64,000 bases of DNA from Micavibrio_A sp040381535 (lineage in GTDB: Bacteria; Pseudomonadota; Alphaproteobacteria; Micavibrionales; Micavibrionaceae): the NCBI GenBank assembly GCA_040381535.1, contig JBEIHF010000002.1, positions 51,374-115,373 on the forward strand, written 5' to 3'. The notes beneath the pieces are model-generated. The model saw nothing but the letters and a program-made list of their open reading frames with translations. It had not been told where the DNA came from and did no database searches. Positions 9,025 through 17,109 of this stretch are shown here, one piece after another; position 1 is the first letter of the stretch; every line of letters starts with the position of its first letter. Made by a program: the position numbers and the translations under genes.

Positions 9025-9618
9025 TTAGGCTGCCTTGCCGCCGCGGATTTTGTTCCAGAGGCCCTGAAAGTTCATGGATTCCTTGGAAATATCCGCCATG
9101 CCTGTGTCCGTAGCCACGTTTTCGTTCTGACCCTTCATGCGTTTCATGCGGTCTTCGAGAACTTTTTGTTTAGCCTGACGCGCGCGTTCTTCGCGGCTTC
9201 TCAATTCTTCTTTCAGCTCTTCGGCCTGTTTCTGGCTGTACTGGCTGGTGATCAAAATCTGCTGCGATTGTTTTTGCCACAGATCGCGTTGGCCGCGCAT
9301 GTCTTCGAGTTGTTCGCGCAACATTTCGATTTGTTCTTCGAGGCCGCGCGTACGCATTTTCAGACGTTCGATTTCCAGCATGTCCGCCGCGCGCTGCAAT
9401 TCGTTTTGCGGCGTGGTTTCCTGAGCAGACGGAGCCGTGCCCGCGCCTTGGGGCAGGAGGCCGAACACGCGGTCGAGTTCGGAAGCGTCGATCAGTCGGC
9501 GGCCGTTGCCGTCGATTTCAAAGGACAGCTTGCCGCTGTTCATCGAACGCTGGATGGTGGATTTGGAACGTCCCGTCAATTCTGCTGCGCGTTGCGCACC
9601 GACTTTTGCCATGTTCAT
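9025..9618 (-). CDS. Helix-turn-helix and coiled-coil protein
   Basis: A 197-residue protein. Residues about 5-50 form a MerR/excisionase-like helix-turn-helix (AAELTGRSKSTIQRSMNSG, then a GRRLIDASELDRVF wing). Residues about 65-165 are a long charged coiled coil rich in Glu, Gln, Arg and Lys. Such proteins bind DNA as dimers or filaments; plasmid-borne relatives are known, but no specific role can be read here. The start is supported by an AGAGGA site. The sapC gene lies 25 bases upstream on the same strand, so the two are probably one operon. Confidence 0.75.
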   Translation of the reverse strand: MNMAKVGAQRAAELTGRSKSTIQRSMNSGKLSFEIDGNGRRLIDASELDRVFGLLPQGAGTAPSAQETTPQNELQRAADMLEIERLKMRTRGLEEQIEMLREQLEDMRGQRDLWQKQSQQILITSQYSQKQAEELKEELRSREERARQAKQKVLEDRMKRMKGQNENVATDTGMADISKESMNFQGLWNKIRGGKAA

Positions 9619-9643
9619 GGTCCTCTTCTAATTTCCCTATTGC

Positions 9644-10420
9644 TTAATTATTTTCCATACGCTGGTTCAACAGCTTCGTCAATCTTTGCCATTGGGCGCC
9701 CGAAAAAAGATGTGCGTAAATGAACGGCAACCAGCCTTTTTTGCGCCATTCGAGGAAGGTTTTGTCATCCAGATCAGCGAGTTTCGCCTCATCCACGATG
9801 CGGAAACCGGAGAAATTAATTTTCTTGGTAGGCCCGACGGCGATTTCAGCCTGACGTTGCACGAGAACACCGGAATCGGCGAGCGCTTTGCCGAACTCGA
9901 TCGTGTGCTTGGCGGCTGCGTGGTACGACTTGCAGAATTCCAGCGCGTTGTTGGCGAGCGCGGTTGGCTTACCGTCTTCAAAGAATTTCTGTTCGCCGTT
10001 TTCTTCCGTCACGGAGCTATCGAGGTCAATGCACAGTGACAATTGATCGTTACCAGGCATTTCGGAGAAGATAAAAGGATAGCGGCGGATATAGGCGGGA
10101 ATGTATGTGTCTGCTTCCCATTCGCCTTTTTCGTTCAGGAAAAGATTTTCATTGTCGCGCAGACCCATGATGGCGACGGGCGTGCCCGAACCATCCGGTG
10201 AAAACGCGATCGGGTAGAAATGACAGACTTGCGGCATTTCTATCAGGTTGACCGGAACGGCGTTCACACCTTTGGTGAAGTTCAGGCCGAAATTTTTCTT
10301 CAGCGCCACTTTCTCGTGAATTTTGGCATCCAGCGGCGTCGGTTTTTTGTAGAAAAGTGGCATCATGCCTGCTTGGGGTTCTTCTTTTTTATCGGCGGCG
10401 GGGGAAGGATTTTTTGCCAT
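9644..10420 (-). CDS. SapC family protein
   Basis: Matches the SapC family, widespread in alphaproteobacteria and first named from a Campylobacter S-layer region; its biochemical role is not established. Family-like segments include GVNAVPVNLIEMPQ, HFYPIAFS, YIPAYIRRYPF and LSLCIDLDS, and the C-terminal WLPFIYAHLFS. I chose the ATG at 10420 (about 258 residues), which has a purine-rich site upstream; the frame also extends to an ATG at 10477 with a poorer context. It is probably cotranscribed with the helix-turn-helix gene downstream. Confidence 0.85.
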   Translation of the reverse strand: MAKNPSPAADKKEEPQAGMMPLFYKKPTPLDAKIHEKVALKKNFGLNFTKGVNAVPVNLIEMPQVCHFYPIAFSPDGSGTPVAIMGLRDNENLFLNEKGEWEADTYIPAYIRRYPFIFSEMPGNDQLSLCIDLDSSVTEENGEQKFFEDGKPTALANNALEFCKSYHAAAKHTIEFGKALADSGVLVQRQAEIAVGPTKKINFSGFRIVDEAKLADLDDKTFLEWRKKGWLPFIYAHLFSGAQWQRLTKLLNQRMENN

Positions 10421-10639
10421 AAGGGCCTCTTCTCTGTCAGAAACGGATTCATAGTAGAGGCTCGTTATACCAGCCATCCTTTATGGACAAAAGCCTGAAA
10501 GCTTCAAAACTTCGAAAATTACCAAATTTTTTCATAATTACATGCGGAAAGGCGAAAAACCGCCATTTCTTTCTTTTTTGCGCCTCGAAAATCCGTTAGG
10601 TTCGGGCGGTAAGAATATAAAACAAAACGGGAGGAAAAC

Positions 10640-11983
10640 ATGCGGATCTGTGTCGTGGGAACGGGCTATGTAGGATTGGTATCCGGAAGCTGTTTCGCCG
10701 AATTCGGAACCGATGTGACCTGCGTCGACAAAGACGAAGCGAAAATCGTAGGCCTCAAGAAGGGCATCATACCCATCTATGAGCCGGGCCTCGAAGACCT
10801 CGTCGAAAAACAAGTCAAAGCGGGCCGTCTTACATTCTCCACCAATTTGAAAGAAGCGTTGAAAGGCGCGGACGCGGTTTTCATCGCGGTCGGTACACCG
10901 ACGCGCAAAACAGATGGTCACGCCGATCTGACTTATGTTTTTGAAGCGGCCAAAGAAATCATCCGTAATGTCGTAGGACATACTGTCCTCGTTACAAAAT
11001 CCACCGTGCCCGTTGGCACCGCCCGCGAGATTGAAAAAATAGTCAAAGCCGAAGGCCGCGAAAAAGATATTGATGTTTGTTCGAACCCTGAATTTTTGCG
11101 CGAAGGTGCGGCTATCACCGATTTCATGCGCCCCGACCGCGTCGTCGTCGGTGTTTCTTCGAAGCGTGCCGAGGAAGTGATGCGCGCATTATACCGTCCG
11201 CTCTACCTCAACGAAACGCCTGTCGTTATTACGACGCCAGAAACATCCGAGATCATCAAATACGCGGCGAACGCGTTTCTTGCCACCAAAATTACGTTCA
11301 TCAACGAGATCGCGAATTTGTGCGAAGCGGCCGGCGGCAATGTCCAGCACGTGGCAAAAGCCATGGGCATGGACGGCCGCATCGGCGGAAAATTTTTGAA
11401 CGCCGGCCCGGGTTACGGCGGCTCATGCTTTCCCAAAGACACGCTGGCATTGACCTTAACGGGCCGCCAATTCGGCACGCCGCAAAAACTGGTCGAGGCA
11501 GTGGTTGAAGTCAACGCCGATAGACAACAGCAAATGGCGCAGAAAATCGTCGCGGCCTGTGGCGGCAATGTCAAAGGCCTGAACATCGGCATTCTGGGTG
11601 TAGCGTTCAAACCTAACACAGACGATGTGCGCGATGCGCCGTCTTTGGTTATCATCCCGATCCTGCAACAACTTGGCGCTACCGTCACCGCGAACGACCC
11701 GATCGCGATGGAGCAGGCGCAAAAAGTTTTGAAAAACGTGAAATGGGTCGATGATCCGTATGCGGTGGCCAAAGGTGCGGATGCACTCGTCATCATCACC
11801 GAGTGGAACGAATATCGCGCGCTCGATCTGGAACGCATCGCGGGCGAGATGAAACAAAAACGCCTGATCGATTTGCGCAACATTTATAAAGTGTCGGAAG
11901 TTGAGCCGCACGGATTCCAGTATGTATCCATTGGCCGCCCCGAAGTTACGACTTCTGCCGCAAAAAAATTACGCGCCGTTTAA
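10640..11983 (+). CDS. ugd: UDP-glucose 6-dehydrogenase
   Basis: Oxidises UDP-glucose to UDP-glucuronate with two NAD+, supplying acidic sugars for polysaccharide or lipid modification. The N-terminal Rossmann signature GTGYVGLVSGSCF is at residues 7-19. The catalytic cysteine lies in GPGYGGSCFPKDT (C263), and the C-terminal UDP-binding domain includes GVAFKPNTDDVRDAP. The 447-residue length is normal. A GGGAGGA site precedes the ATG. The stop codon overlaps the cysQ start by one base, indicating translational coupling. Confidence 0.97.
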   Translation: MRICVVGTGYVGLVSGSCFAEFGTDVTCVDKDEAKIVGLKKGIIPIYEPGLEDLVEKQVKAGRLTFSTNLKEALKGADAVFIAVGTPTRKTDGHADLTYVFEAAKEIIRNVVGHTVLVTKSTVPVGTAREIEKIVKAEGREKDIDVCSNPEFLREGAAITDFMRPDRVVVGVSSKRAEEVMRALYRPLYLNETPVVITTPETSEIIKYAANAFLATKITFINEIANLCEAAGGNVQHVAKAMGMDGRIGGKFLNAGPGYGGSCFPKDTLALTLTGRQFGTPQKLVEAVVEVNADRQQQMAQKIVAACGGNVKGLNIGILGVAFKPNTDDVRDAPSLVIIPILQQLGATVTANDPIAMEQAQKVLKNVKWVDDPYAVAKGADALVIITEWNEYRALDLERIAGEMKQKRLIDLRNIYKVSEVEPHGFQYVSIGRPEVTTSAAKKLRAV

Positions 11984-12798
11984 TGAGCAAGCTCCTCTTC
12001 CATCTTCCGGCGTTATGCAACATCGTCAAACGCGTTGCTGTTGAAGCCGGTGAAATCACGCTCGATTATTTCGAAGAGGGCATGCACATTGCCCACGACG
12101 ATAAAAATGATGGATCGCCTATAACTGATGCAGATCGTCGCGCCGAAGAATTTATCGCGAAAGAATTGCGTCTGGCCATCGCAGATATTCCCGTGGTAGG
12201 CGAAGAATCTGTATCGAACGGCGAAGTCAATGATGTGAAGGGCCATGAATATTTCTGGCTGGTCGATCCATTAGACGGAACCAAGGAATTCATCGAAGGA
12301 AGCCCCGATTTCACGGTCAATATCGCGCTTATCAAGAACAATGTGCCGATGCTGGGTGTGATTTACGCCCCAGCAAAGGGTGAAATGTTTTCGGCGTTCG
12401 GTGAGGGTACCGCATCACGCTGGACCGAAGAAACGGGCAAGGAAAAAGAGATCAGCGTGAGAAAACCCACGCGCCATGGATTGGTCGTCATTACGTCCCG
12501 CAACCGTGCACAGGACCAGATCGCAAAATATCTGGAAGAACAGAAGGTCGAAAAAATCATCCGCCGCGCAAGCTCGCTGAAAATTTGCGCGGTCGCATCA
12601 GGCAAGGCGGATTTATATCCGGGTTTTGGCCAGACATCCGAATGGGATACGGCGGCGGGGCAGGCCATTCTCACATCGGCAGGCGGGGAGATTGTTACGC
12701 TCGAAGGAGCGCCTTTAACATACGGCGACAAGGAAGGGAATTTCAACAATCCTCAATTTTTGGCGCGCTCCAAATATCTTTCTGGAACAACAGAATAA
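11983..12798 (+). CDS. cysQ: 3'(2'),5'-bisphosphate nucleotidase CysQ
   Basis: Inositol-monophosphatase-fold phosphatase that removes the 3'-phosphate from 3'-phosphoadenosine 5'-phosphate, a by-product of sulfate activation. Metal-binding motifs are present: VGEES, DPLDGTKEFI and SEWDTAAGQAIL. The 271-residue length is normal. Its start shares one base with the ugd stop, so it is the second gene of that operon. Pairing with UDP-glucuronate synthesis suggests a sulfated or acidic polysaccharide context, but that is inference. Confidence 0.94.
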   Translation: MSKLLFHLPALCNIVKRVAVEAGEITLDYFEEGMHIAHDDKNDGSPITDADRRAEEFIAKELRLAIADIPVVGEESVSNGEVNDVKGHEYFWLVDPLDGTKEFIEGSPDFTVNIALIKNNVPMLGVIYAPAKGEMFSAFGEGTASRWTEETGKEKEISVRKPTRHGLVVITSRNRAQDQIAKYLEEQKVEKIIRRASSLKICAVASGKADLYPGFGQTSEWDTAAGQAILTSAGGEIVTLEGAPLTYGDKEGNFNNPQFLARSKYLSGTTE

Positions 12799-12825
12799 AA
12801 AAGGCCACATCAAGCGGCCTTTTTC
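12797..12825 (+). terminator. Rho-independent terminator after cysQ
   Basis: AAAAGGCC and GGCCTTTT arms around a nine-base loop, followed by a T-tract. The A-rich left arm means it could also end the convergent yceI-like transcript. Confidence 0.8.
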
Positions 12826-12841
12826 TTAATCTCTTTATTTA

Positions 12842-13414
12842 TTACGAAGCGCTGGCTTCGGCTTCGATGGTGATTTTTATATCGTCCGAAACATTCGGCG
12901 CGCCGAATACCATGCCGAACAATGTCCGTTTCACAACGCCCGTTGCAGAAAAACCAACGGTGGGTTTTTTGGTAAAGGGGTGTTCGCCTTTTTTGTTGAA
13001 TACGACATCGAGCACAATGGGTTGCACTTTACCGAGCATAGAAAGGTTGCCCGTTACTTTCGCGGTTTTTTCGCCCGTCACCTCAACTTTGGTGCTTTTG
13101 AAGGTAGCTTTGGCGTATTCACCGACATTGAAGAAGTCTTTGGTTTTCAAATGCTCATCGAATTTCGGATTGCCCGTGGAAATCAAACCCGTGTTGATAG
13201 TTACATCGACCATGGAATTAGCGGGAGTCGTTTCATCGAGTGTCACAGTGCCTTCGACCATCGGCAACAAACCGTGCGGATTGGAAAAACCGAAATGGTT
13301 CGCTTCCCAGATGATGGTCGTGTGCGAGGGGTCGAGCGCATAGCTGTCGGCGGCGTGGGCGGAAAGGGGGGTAATAAACGCGGCGGCGAGAAGCGCCAAA
13401 ACTTTTTTATGCAT
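12842..13414 (-). CDS. YceI family periplasmic lipid-binding protein
   Basis: A 190-residue protein when started at the ATG at 13414, which has AGGAGA seven bases upstream and a clean signal peptide (MHKKVLALLAAAFITPLSAHA). The longer frame to 13507 has no support. The mature part is an eight-stranded YceI lipocalin-like barrel: YALDPSHTTIIWEANHFGFS, HLKTKDFFNVGEYAKATF and GNLSMLGKVQPI are family hallmarks. YceI proteins bind polyisoprenoid or amphiphilic molecules in the periplasm and are often induced by acid or osmotic stress. Confidence 0.92.
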   Translation of the reverse strand: MHKKVLALLAAAFITPLSAHAADSYALDPSHTTIIWEANHFGFSNPHGLLPMVEGTVTLDETTPANSMVDVTINTGLISTGNPKFDEHLKTKDFFNVGEYAKATFKSTKVEVTGEKTAKVTGNLSMLGKVQPIVLDVVFNKKGEHPFTKKPTVGFSATGVVKRTLFGMVFGAPNVSDDIKITIEAEASAS

Positions 13415-13491
13415 ATGAAATCTCCTAAAATAATGGATGGATTTGATCGAAATTAGACCTATGGGGAAATTAGTAAAGAGGGGCCTAAAGT

Positions 13492-13689
13492 CTAATTGTC
13501 TTTCCACCAGCTTTTAAGAAGCTTTTTTTGCTTTTGATAGAGCATATAACGGTTCTGGAGGGCGGGGTCATGCTTGAGAGCTTCGCGCACGCTGCGGGCA
13601 CGTTCTTCCTCCATCTGGCCATCGACCAGAGCTTGCAAGTCCATATCCGTGATTGTGCGGGATCCCATCGTCTTGTAAGCCAATCTCAT
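13492..13689 (-). CDS. Short anti-sigma-factor-like protein
   Basis: A 65-residue protein from the ATG at 13689; a TTG six bases earlier is also in frame. The segment ITDMDLQALVDGQMEEERAR and the following DPALQNRYMLYQKQ look like the N-terminal sigma-binding helices of ECF anti-sigma factors. The zinc-finger HxxxCxxC pattern, transmembrane helix and periplasmic domain are all absent. It does not look like NepR. The ECF sigma gene lies 2.7 kb away. It may be a soluble minimal anti-sigma factor or a remnant. No strong ribosome binding site is visible. Confidence 0.5.
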   Translation of the reverse strand: MRLAYKTMGSRTITDMDLQALVDGQMEEERARSVREALKHDPALQNRYMLYQKQKKLLKSWWKDN

Positions 13690-13735
13690 ACCCAATCAAA
13701 CTGTTGCTAACCCTTCTGGTTCCCCTAGTCCGCAA

Positions 13736-13760
13736 GGAACTTTAAAAAGGGGCAATCGTT
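13736..13760 (+). promoter_or_regulatory. EcfG-type promoter motif GGAAC-N16-CGTT
   Basis: GGAAC at 13736-13740 and CGTT at 13757-13760 with a 16-base spacer, exactly the known alphaproteobacterial general-stress consensus. It lies 44 bases before the DUF1328 start. Confidence 0.75.
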
Positions 13761-13803
13761 GGCATGGCAGAGGTTAATTTAACAAATAAATCAGGAGAAT
13801 AAA

Positions 13804-13980
13804 ATGCTTAACTGGGCTTTAGCTTTTCTGGTGGTGGCCATTGTAGCAGCAATATTCGGCTTTGGCGGTATCGCCGCTTCGGCTGTGGAACTAGCCAAAA
13901 TCATTTTTATCGTCTTTTTGGTGCTTTTCCTCATTGCCGCCGTTATGGGTGCGCTCAGAGGCCGCACACCACCCATGTAA
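13804..13980 (+). CDS. DUF1328 (YtjA-like) small membrane protein
   Basis: A 58-residue protein with two hydrophobic helices: LNWALAFLVVAIVAAIFGFG and a second at IIFIVFLVLFLIAAVMGAL. The WALAFLVVAIVAAIFGFGGIA pattern is the DUF1328/YtjA hallmark. Function is unknown; family members are often stress-induced. An AGGAGA site precedes the ATG, and the EcfG-type promoter at 13736-13760 lies just upstream, so general-stress control is likely. Confidence 0.88.
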   Translation: MLNWALAFLVVAIVAAIFGFGGIAASAVELAKIIFIVFLVLFLIAAVMGALRGRTPPM

Positions 13981-13998
13981 TTCCAAAATACACCCAAG

Positions 13999-14027
13999 CG
14001 ACACCCCGTCAAAAGGGTGCCGTTTTT
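13999..14027 (+). terminator. Rho-independent terminator after the DUF1328 gene
   Basis: An eight-base stem (CGACACCC with GGGTGCCG, one mismatch) and an eight-base loop, followed by five T. It sits 19 bases after the DUF1328 stop. Confidence 0.7.
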
Positions 14028-14040
14028 CATTGACCGTTTA

Positions 14041-14066
14041 ACCAATAAGATATTTATTGTATTGGT
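14041..14066. promoter_or_regulatory. Inverted repeat upstream of the hybrid kinase
   Basis: ACCAATA (14041-14047) and TATTGGT (14060-14066) flank 12 AT-rich bases ending 21 bases before the kinase start. The position suits an operator, but no regulator can be assigned. Confidence 0.3.
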
Positions 14067-14087
14067 CAAAATCACACAGGATGACGC

Positions 14088-16340
14088 ATGAAAAATTCCT
14101 ACCTGATGCGTAACTTCATTATATTCGCGGCCTTCCTAATCATCTGCATGGGTGCTGTTGTCTATTACATCGTCCACTCTTCGCAGGATATCGAGCTGTC
14201 CGATGTAAGGGTCAATCAAACCCAGAATGTTATCATCAACGCGCAAGAACTGACCCAACTTATCATCGCGACCATTTCCGTCCAGCGCATTTATTTGTTC
14301 GACCGCACCATGGACAATCAAAAAAAATACGAAGATGCGAAAATCAATCTTTCCAGCCAGATCGGAAAGTTGCGCGAACTGACCATAGACAACCCTTCGC
14401 AATCCAGCCGTATGATGGAAATCGAGCATTTGTCCCTGCAGTTCAAAGACTTTATAGATGACAATTTGAAGCGGTTCGAGAATGTTACACTTGTCCCTAC
14501 GTTGAAAGACTATGAAGAGGTCTTCGCAGTGCGGGACAATATGTTACGTCTTTCTAACGACTTGCTGAAAGAAGAATATGCGCTTTTGATCCAGAACGAA
14601 AACAATCTTTCCAAAGCCATCGACCGTTACCAGATAACCCTTTTGATCGGCAGCATTGCGGCATTTCTGATCGTTTTGCTCTTTAACTGGAATCTGTTGC
14701 TGGCGCGTTCCAAAATTTCCGCGACCGAAGCCAGCATGCGCGAATCCGAAGAACGTTTTCGCCTCGCCATCCGCGGATCGAACGACGGTATTTTCGATTG
14801 GGATTTGAAGAGCCATAATATTTATTGGTCTCCGCAATACAAACAGATGTTGGGCTTTACCGAAGAGGATATCGAGGGCAGCGAGGAAGCTTTCCGCAGA
14901 CTCCTTCACCCCGAGGATTCCGAAAGTTTCTGGGAAACCTTTAACAATTATATCAACGGCAATCTTTCCGAATTTTCGTTGGTCTACCGCATGGTCGGAA
15001 AATCGGGTAGAGAAATATGGATTCACGGACGCGGCAAGGCCATCTTTGATGAAAACCGCCAGCCCGTGCGCTTCATCGGCGCACACACGGATATCTCATA
15101 CATTAAAGAACACGAACGCATGCTCAAAGACGAGCGCGACCGCGCCGAAGCCGCATCCGCCGCCAAAGGCGAATTTCTTGCCCATATGTCCCACGAAATC
15201 AGAACGCCGCTTACGGCCGTTTCCGGCATCGCCGAAATTCTCTCCGGTTCCGATGCCATTACCGACAAGGGCCACAGAAAGCTCATCAAAACTTTAAGAA
15301 CCAGCACGGAAACGCTCAAAGAGCTTATCAACGACATACTCGATTTCTCGAAAATCGAAAGCGGCGAGGTGGAACTGCACAACCAGAAATTCGTGCTCGG
15401 CGAGATGTTCGAACAGGTCATCAGCATCATGTCCGTCAAGGCGAACGAAAAACTTCTTGATTTCTCCTTCGATTTCGACGATTTGCGCGGCACGGTGTTC
15501 AACGGCGATCGCCAGCGCCTGCGCCAGATTCTCATCAACCTTATCGGCAACGCCATCAAATTCACCGAGAGCGGTTATGTCGGCATTACGGCGCGCATCG
15601 AGCAGATCGGCGATTCCCATGTCATCCGCATCGATGTGAAAGATTCCGGTGTCGGCATTCATGAAAGTGCCATTCCAATCATCTTTGAGAAATTCCGTCA
15701 GGCGGATTCATCCATATCGCGTGGTTACGGCGGCACGGGTCTCGGTCTTTCGATCAGCATGAGCCTTGCCCAGATCATGGGCGGCACCATCAAGGTGGAA
15801 AGCGAGCAGGGGCGTGGCAGCACGTTCTCGCTCATCCTACCTTTCGCGCAGGTGACATCGGATTCCGGCGTCGATATTTCCAAAGTCGTGCGCATGCAAA
15901 AACTCAACGACCGCCTGAAAGCGGCGATCGGCGAGAAAAAACGCATTCTTCTGGTCGAGGATTACGAAGGTAACATCGTGGTCTTAAGCTATATCCTGAA
16001 AGCGCTGAACTGCAATTACGACATCGCCAAAACCGGCCTCGAAGCTATCAAGCTTTGGAAGGAAAAGCATTACGATCTGGTTCTGATGGATATTCAGATG
16101 CCCGAAATGGACGGGCTTACAGCTTCACGCATCATCAGGAAAGTGGAAGACGAGCAGGCTCTGCCTCGTACACCAATCATCGGGTTGACGGCCCACGCTC
16201 TGATCGCCGACAAACAAAAATGCATCGAAGCGGGAATGGATAAATATCTCCCCAAGCCGATCGTCGAAGCCGATCTCAAGAACGCGATCCTCACCATCTT
16301 AGAAGAAAAGCAGCCCACGTCGGGGACGCAGGCTGCTTAA
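14088..16340 (+). CDS. Hybrid sensor histidine kinase (PAS, HisKA, HATPase, receiver)
   Basis: A 750-residue inner-membrane signalling protein. Residues about 9-29 and 185-205 are membrane helices bracketing a helical periplasmic sensor domain. Residues about 220-345 form a PAS domain of the PAS_3 type (FDWDLKSHNIYWSPQY). The phosphoacceptor is H369 in AHMSHEIRTPL. The ATPase domain has N (LIGNAIKFT), G1 (DSGVGI) and G2 (GGTGLGLSIS) boxes. A C-terminal receiver has D668 in LVLMDIQMPEMDG. No phosphotransfer domain is attached, so a separate Hpt protein or regulator is expected. Its neighbours are the ECF sigma gene (convergent) and the OmpR-type regulator at 17110. Confidence 0.95.
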   Translation: MKNSYLMRNFIIFAAFLIICMGAVVYYIVHSSQDIELSDVRVNQTQNVIINAQELTQLIIATISVQRIYLFDRTMDNQKKYEDAKINLSSQIGKLRELTIDNPSQSSRMMEIEHLSLQFKDFIDDNLKRFENVTLVPTLKDYEEVFAVRDNMLRLSNDLLKEEYALLIQNENNLSKAIDRYQITLLIGSIAAFLIVLLFNWNLLLARSKISATEASMRESEERFRLAIRGSNDGIFDWDLKSHNIYWSPQYKQMLGFTEEDIEGSEEAFRRLLHPEDSESFWETFNNYINGNLSEFSLVYRMVGKSGREIWIHGRGKAIFDENRQPVRFIGAHTDISYIKEHERMLKDERDRAEAASAAKGEFLAHMSHEIRTPLTAVSGIAEILSGSDAITDKGHRKLIKTLRTSTETLKELINDILDFSKIESGEVELHNQKFVLGEMFEQVISIMSVKANEKLLDFSFDFDDLRGTVFNGDRQRLRQILINLIGNAIKFTESGYVGITARIEQIGDSHVIRIDVKDSGVGIHESAIPIIFEKFRQADSSISRGYGGTGLGLSISMSLAQIMGGTIKVESEQGRGSTFSLILPFAQVTSDSGVDISKVVRMQKLNDRLKAAIGEKKRILLVEDYEGNIVVLSYILKALNCNYDIAKTGLEAIKLWKEKHYDLVLMDIQMPEMDGLTASRIIRKVEDEQALPRTPIIGLTAHALIADKQKCIEAGMDKYLPKPIVEADLKNAILTILEEKQPTSGTQAA
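16302..16338 (-). terminator. Terminator of the sigma gene, inside the kinase 3' end
   Basis: AAGCAGCC (16308-16315) and GGCTGCTT (16331-16338) form a hairpin. Read on the minus strand it is followed by a T-rich stretch, 35 bases past the sigma stop. It lies entirely within the last codons of the convergent kinase gene. Confidence 0.55.
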
Positions 16341-16372
16341 CATTATGACGAAACAATTGTTGGTGACGACGC

Positions 16373-16915
16373 TTATGCGGCGCGTTGCAACATAGCGATT
16401 TCTCTTTCTTCGATGTTTTCACAGAATTCAGGGCTCATTGGGCCTTCCATCATGGCAATCAGTCGATTGCGTGCACGGGACAGTCTGGAACGTACCGTTC
16501 CGACGGGGATGTCCAGCATATCGGCGACTTCCTGATATTGCATGCCTTTGACGCATACCATGATGAGGATTTCTTTGTGCTCGGGAGACATTTGCTCCAT
16601 GGCACGGCCAACAGCTTTAACTTCCAGTTTGGTTTGTTGGTCCGGTTCGACCGAACGGTTCTCAATGTGGAACTCGGGGTCGTACTGGCTCTCAAATTTC
16701 GTTTTGCGACGGTAATCGGTCACGAAAATGTTATACATAATTTTTGAGGACCATTTGAAGAGGTCGGTGCCCGTTTCAAAGTAGCTGTTTTTTTCCAAAG
16801 CGCGGAGAAGGGTGGACTGAAGCAAGTCGTCAGCTTCCGTTGCATTACGCGTCAGCTTGCTGGCGAATTTTCTCAGTTTGGGCATTTCTACGATAAGGTC
16901 ATTTTGCTTGAACAT
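16373..16915 (-). CDS. ECF-family RNA polymerase sigma factor
   Basis: A 180-residue sigma-70 relative with only regions 2 and 4. Region 2 (about 10-80) includes RNATEADDLLQSTLLRALEK and FKWSSKIMYNIFVTDYRRK. Region 4 (about 105-160) includes MSPEHKEILIMVCVKGMQYQ and the helix-turn-helix IPVGTVRSRLSRARNRL. It resembles EcfG and related alphaproteobacterial stress sigma factors, although no NepR or PhyR gene is adjacent. An AAGGAG site supports the start at 16915. Seven GGAAC-N16-(C/G)GTT motifs in this window make it a plausible reader of that promoter, but the assignment is inferred. Confidence 0.88.
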   Translation of the reverse strand: MFKQNDLIVEMPKLRKFASKLTRNATEADDLLQSTLLRALEKNSYFETGTDLFKWSSKIMYNIFVTDYRRKTKFESQYDPEFHIENRSVEPDQQTKLEVKAVGRAMEQMSPEHKEILIMVCVKGMQYQEVADMLDIPVGTVRSRLSRARNRLIAMMEGPMSPEFCENIEEREIAMLQRAA

Positions 16916-16969
16916 TGAAGGCTCCTTAGGGTTAGCGTTGTTTCGTCGTCATGTTTGTAGATTAACGAG

Positions 16970-16994
16970 GGAACGTAACCGCTCTTTGTCCGTT
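16970..16994 (+). promoter_or_regulatory. EcfG-type promoter motif upstream of the OmpR-type regulator
   Basis: GGAAC (16970-16974), a 16-base spacer and CGTT (16991-16994), pointing towards the regulator at 17110 with a leader of about 110 bases. Confidence 0.7.
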
Positions 16995-17109
16995 GTGTTT
17001 CGCCAGTGAAAGACTTTGTTTCTTTTATGTAACAAAGAGTTTGTATAATCACTTCAATGGGCTATATTGAACTAAATCCGATTTTTTTTAGTCATAACTC
17101 AGAAAAATC

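Noticed and set aside
13492..13689. NepR-type anti-sigma factor
   Set aside because: The size fits but the NepR helix motifs are absent; it looks more like the N-terminus of a classical ECF anti-sigma factor.
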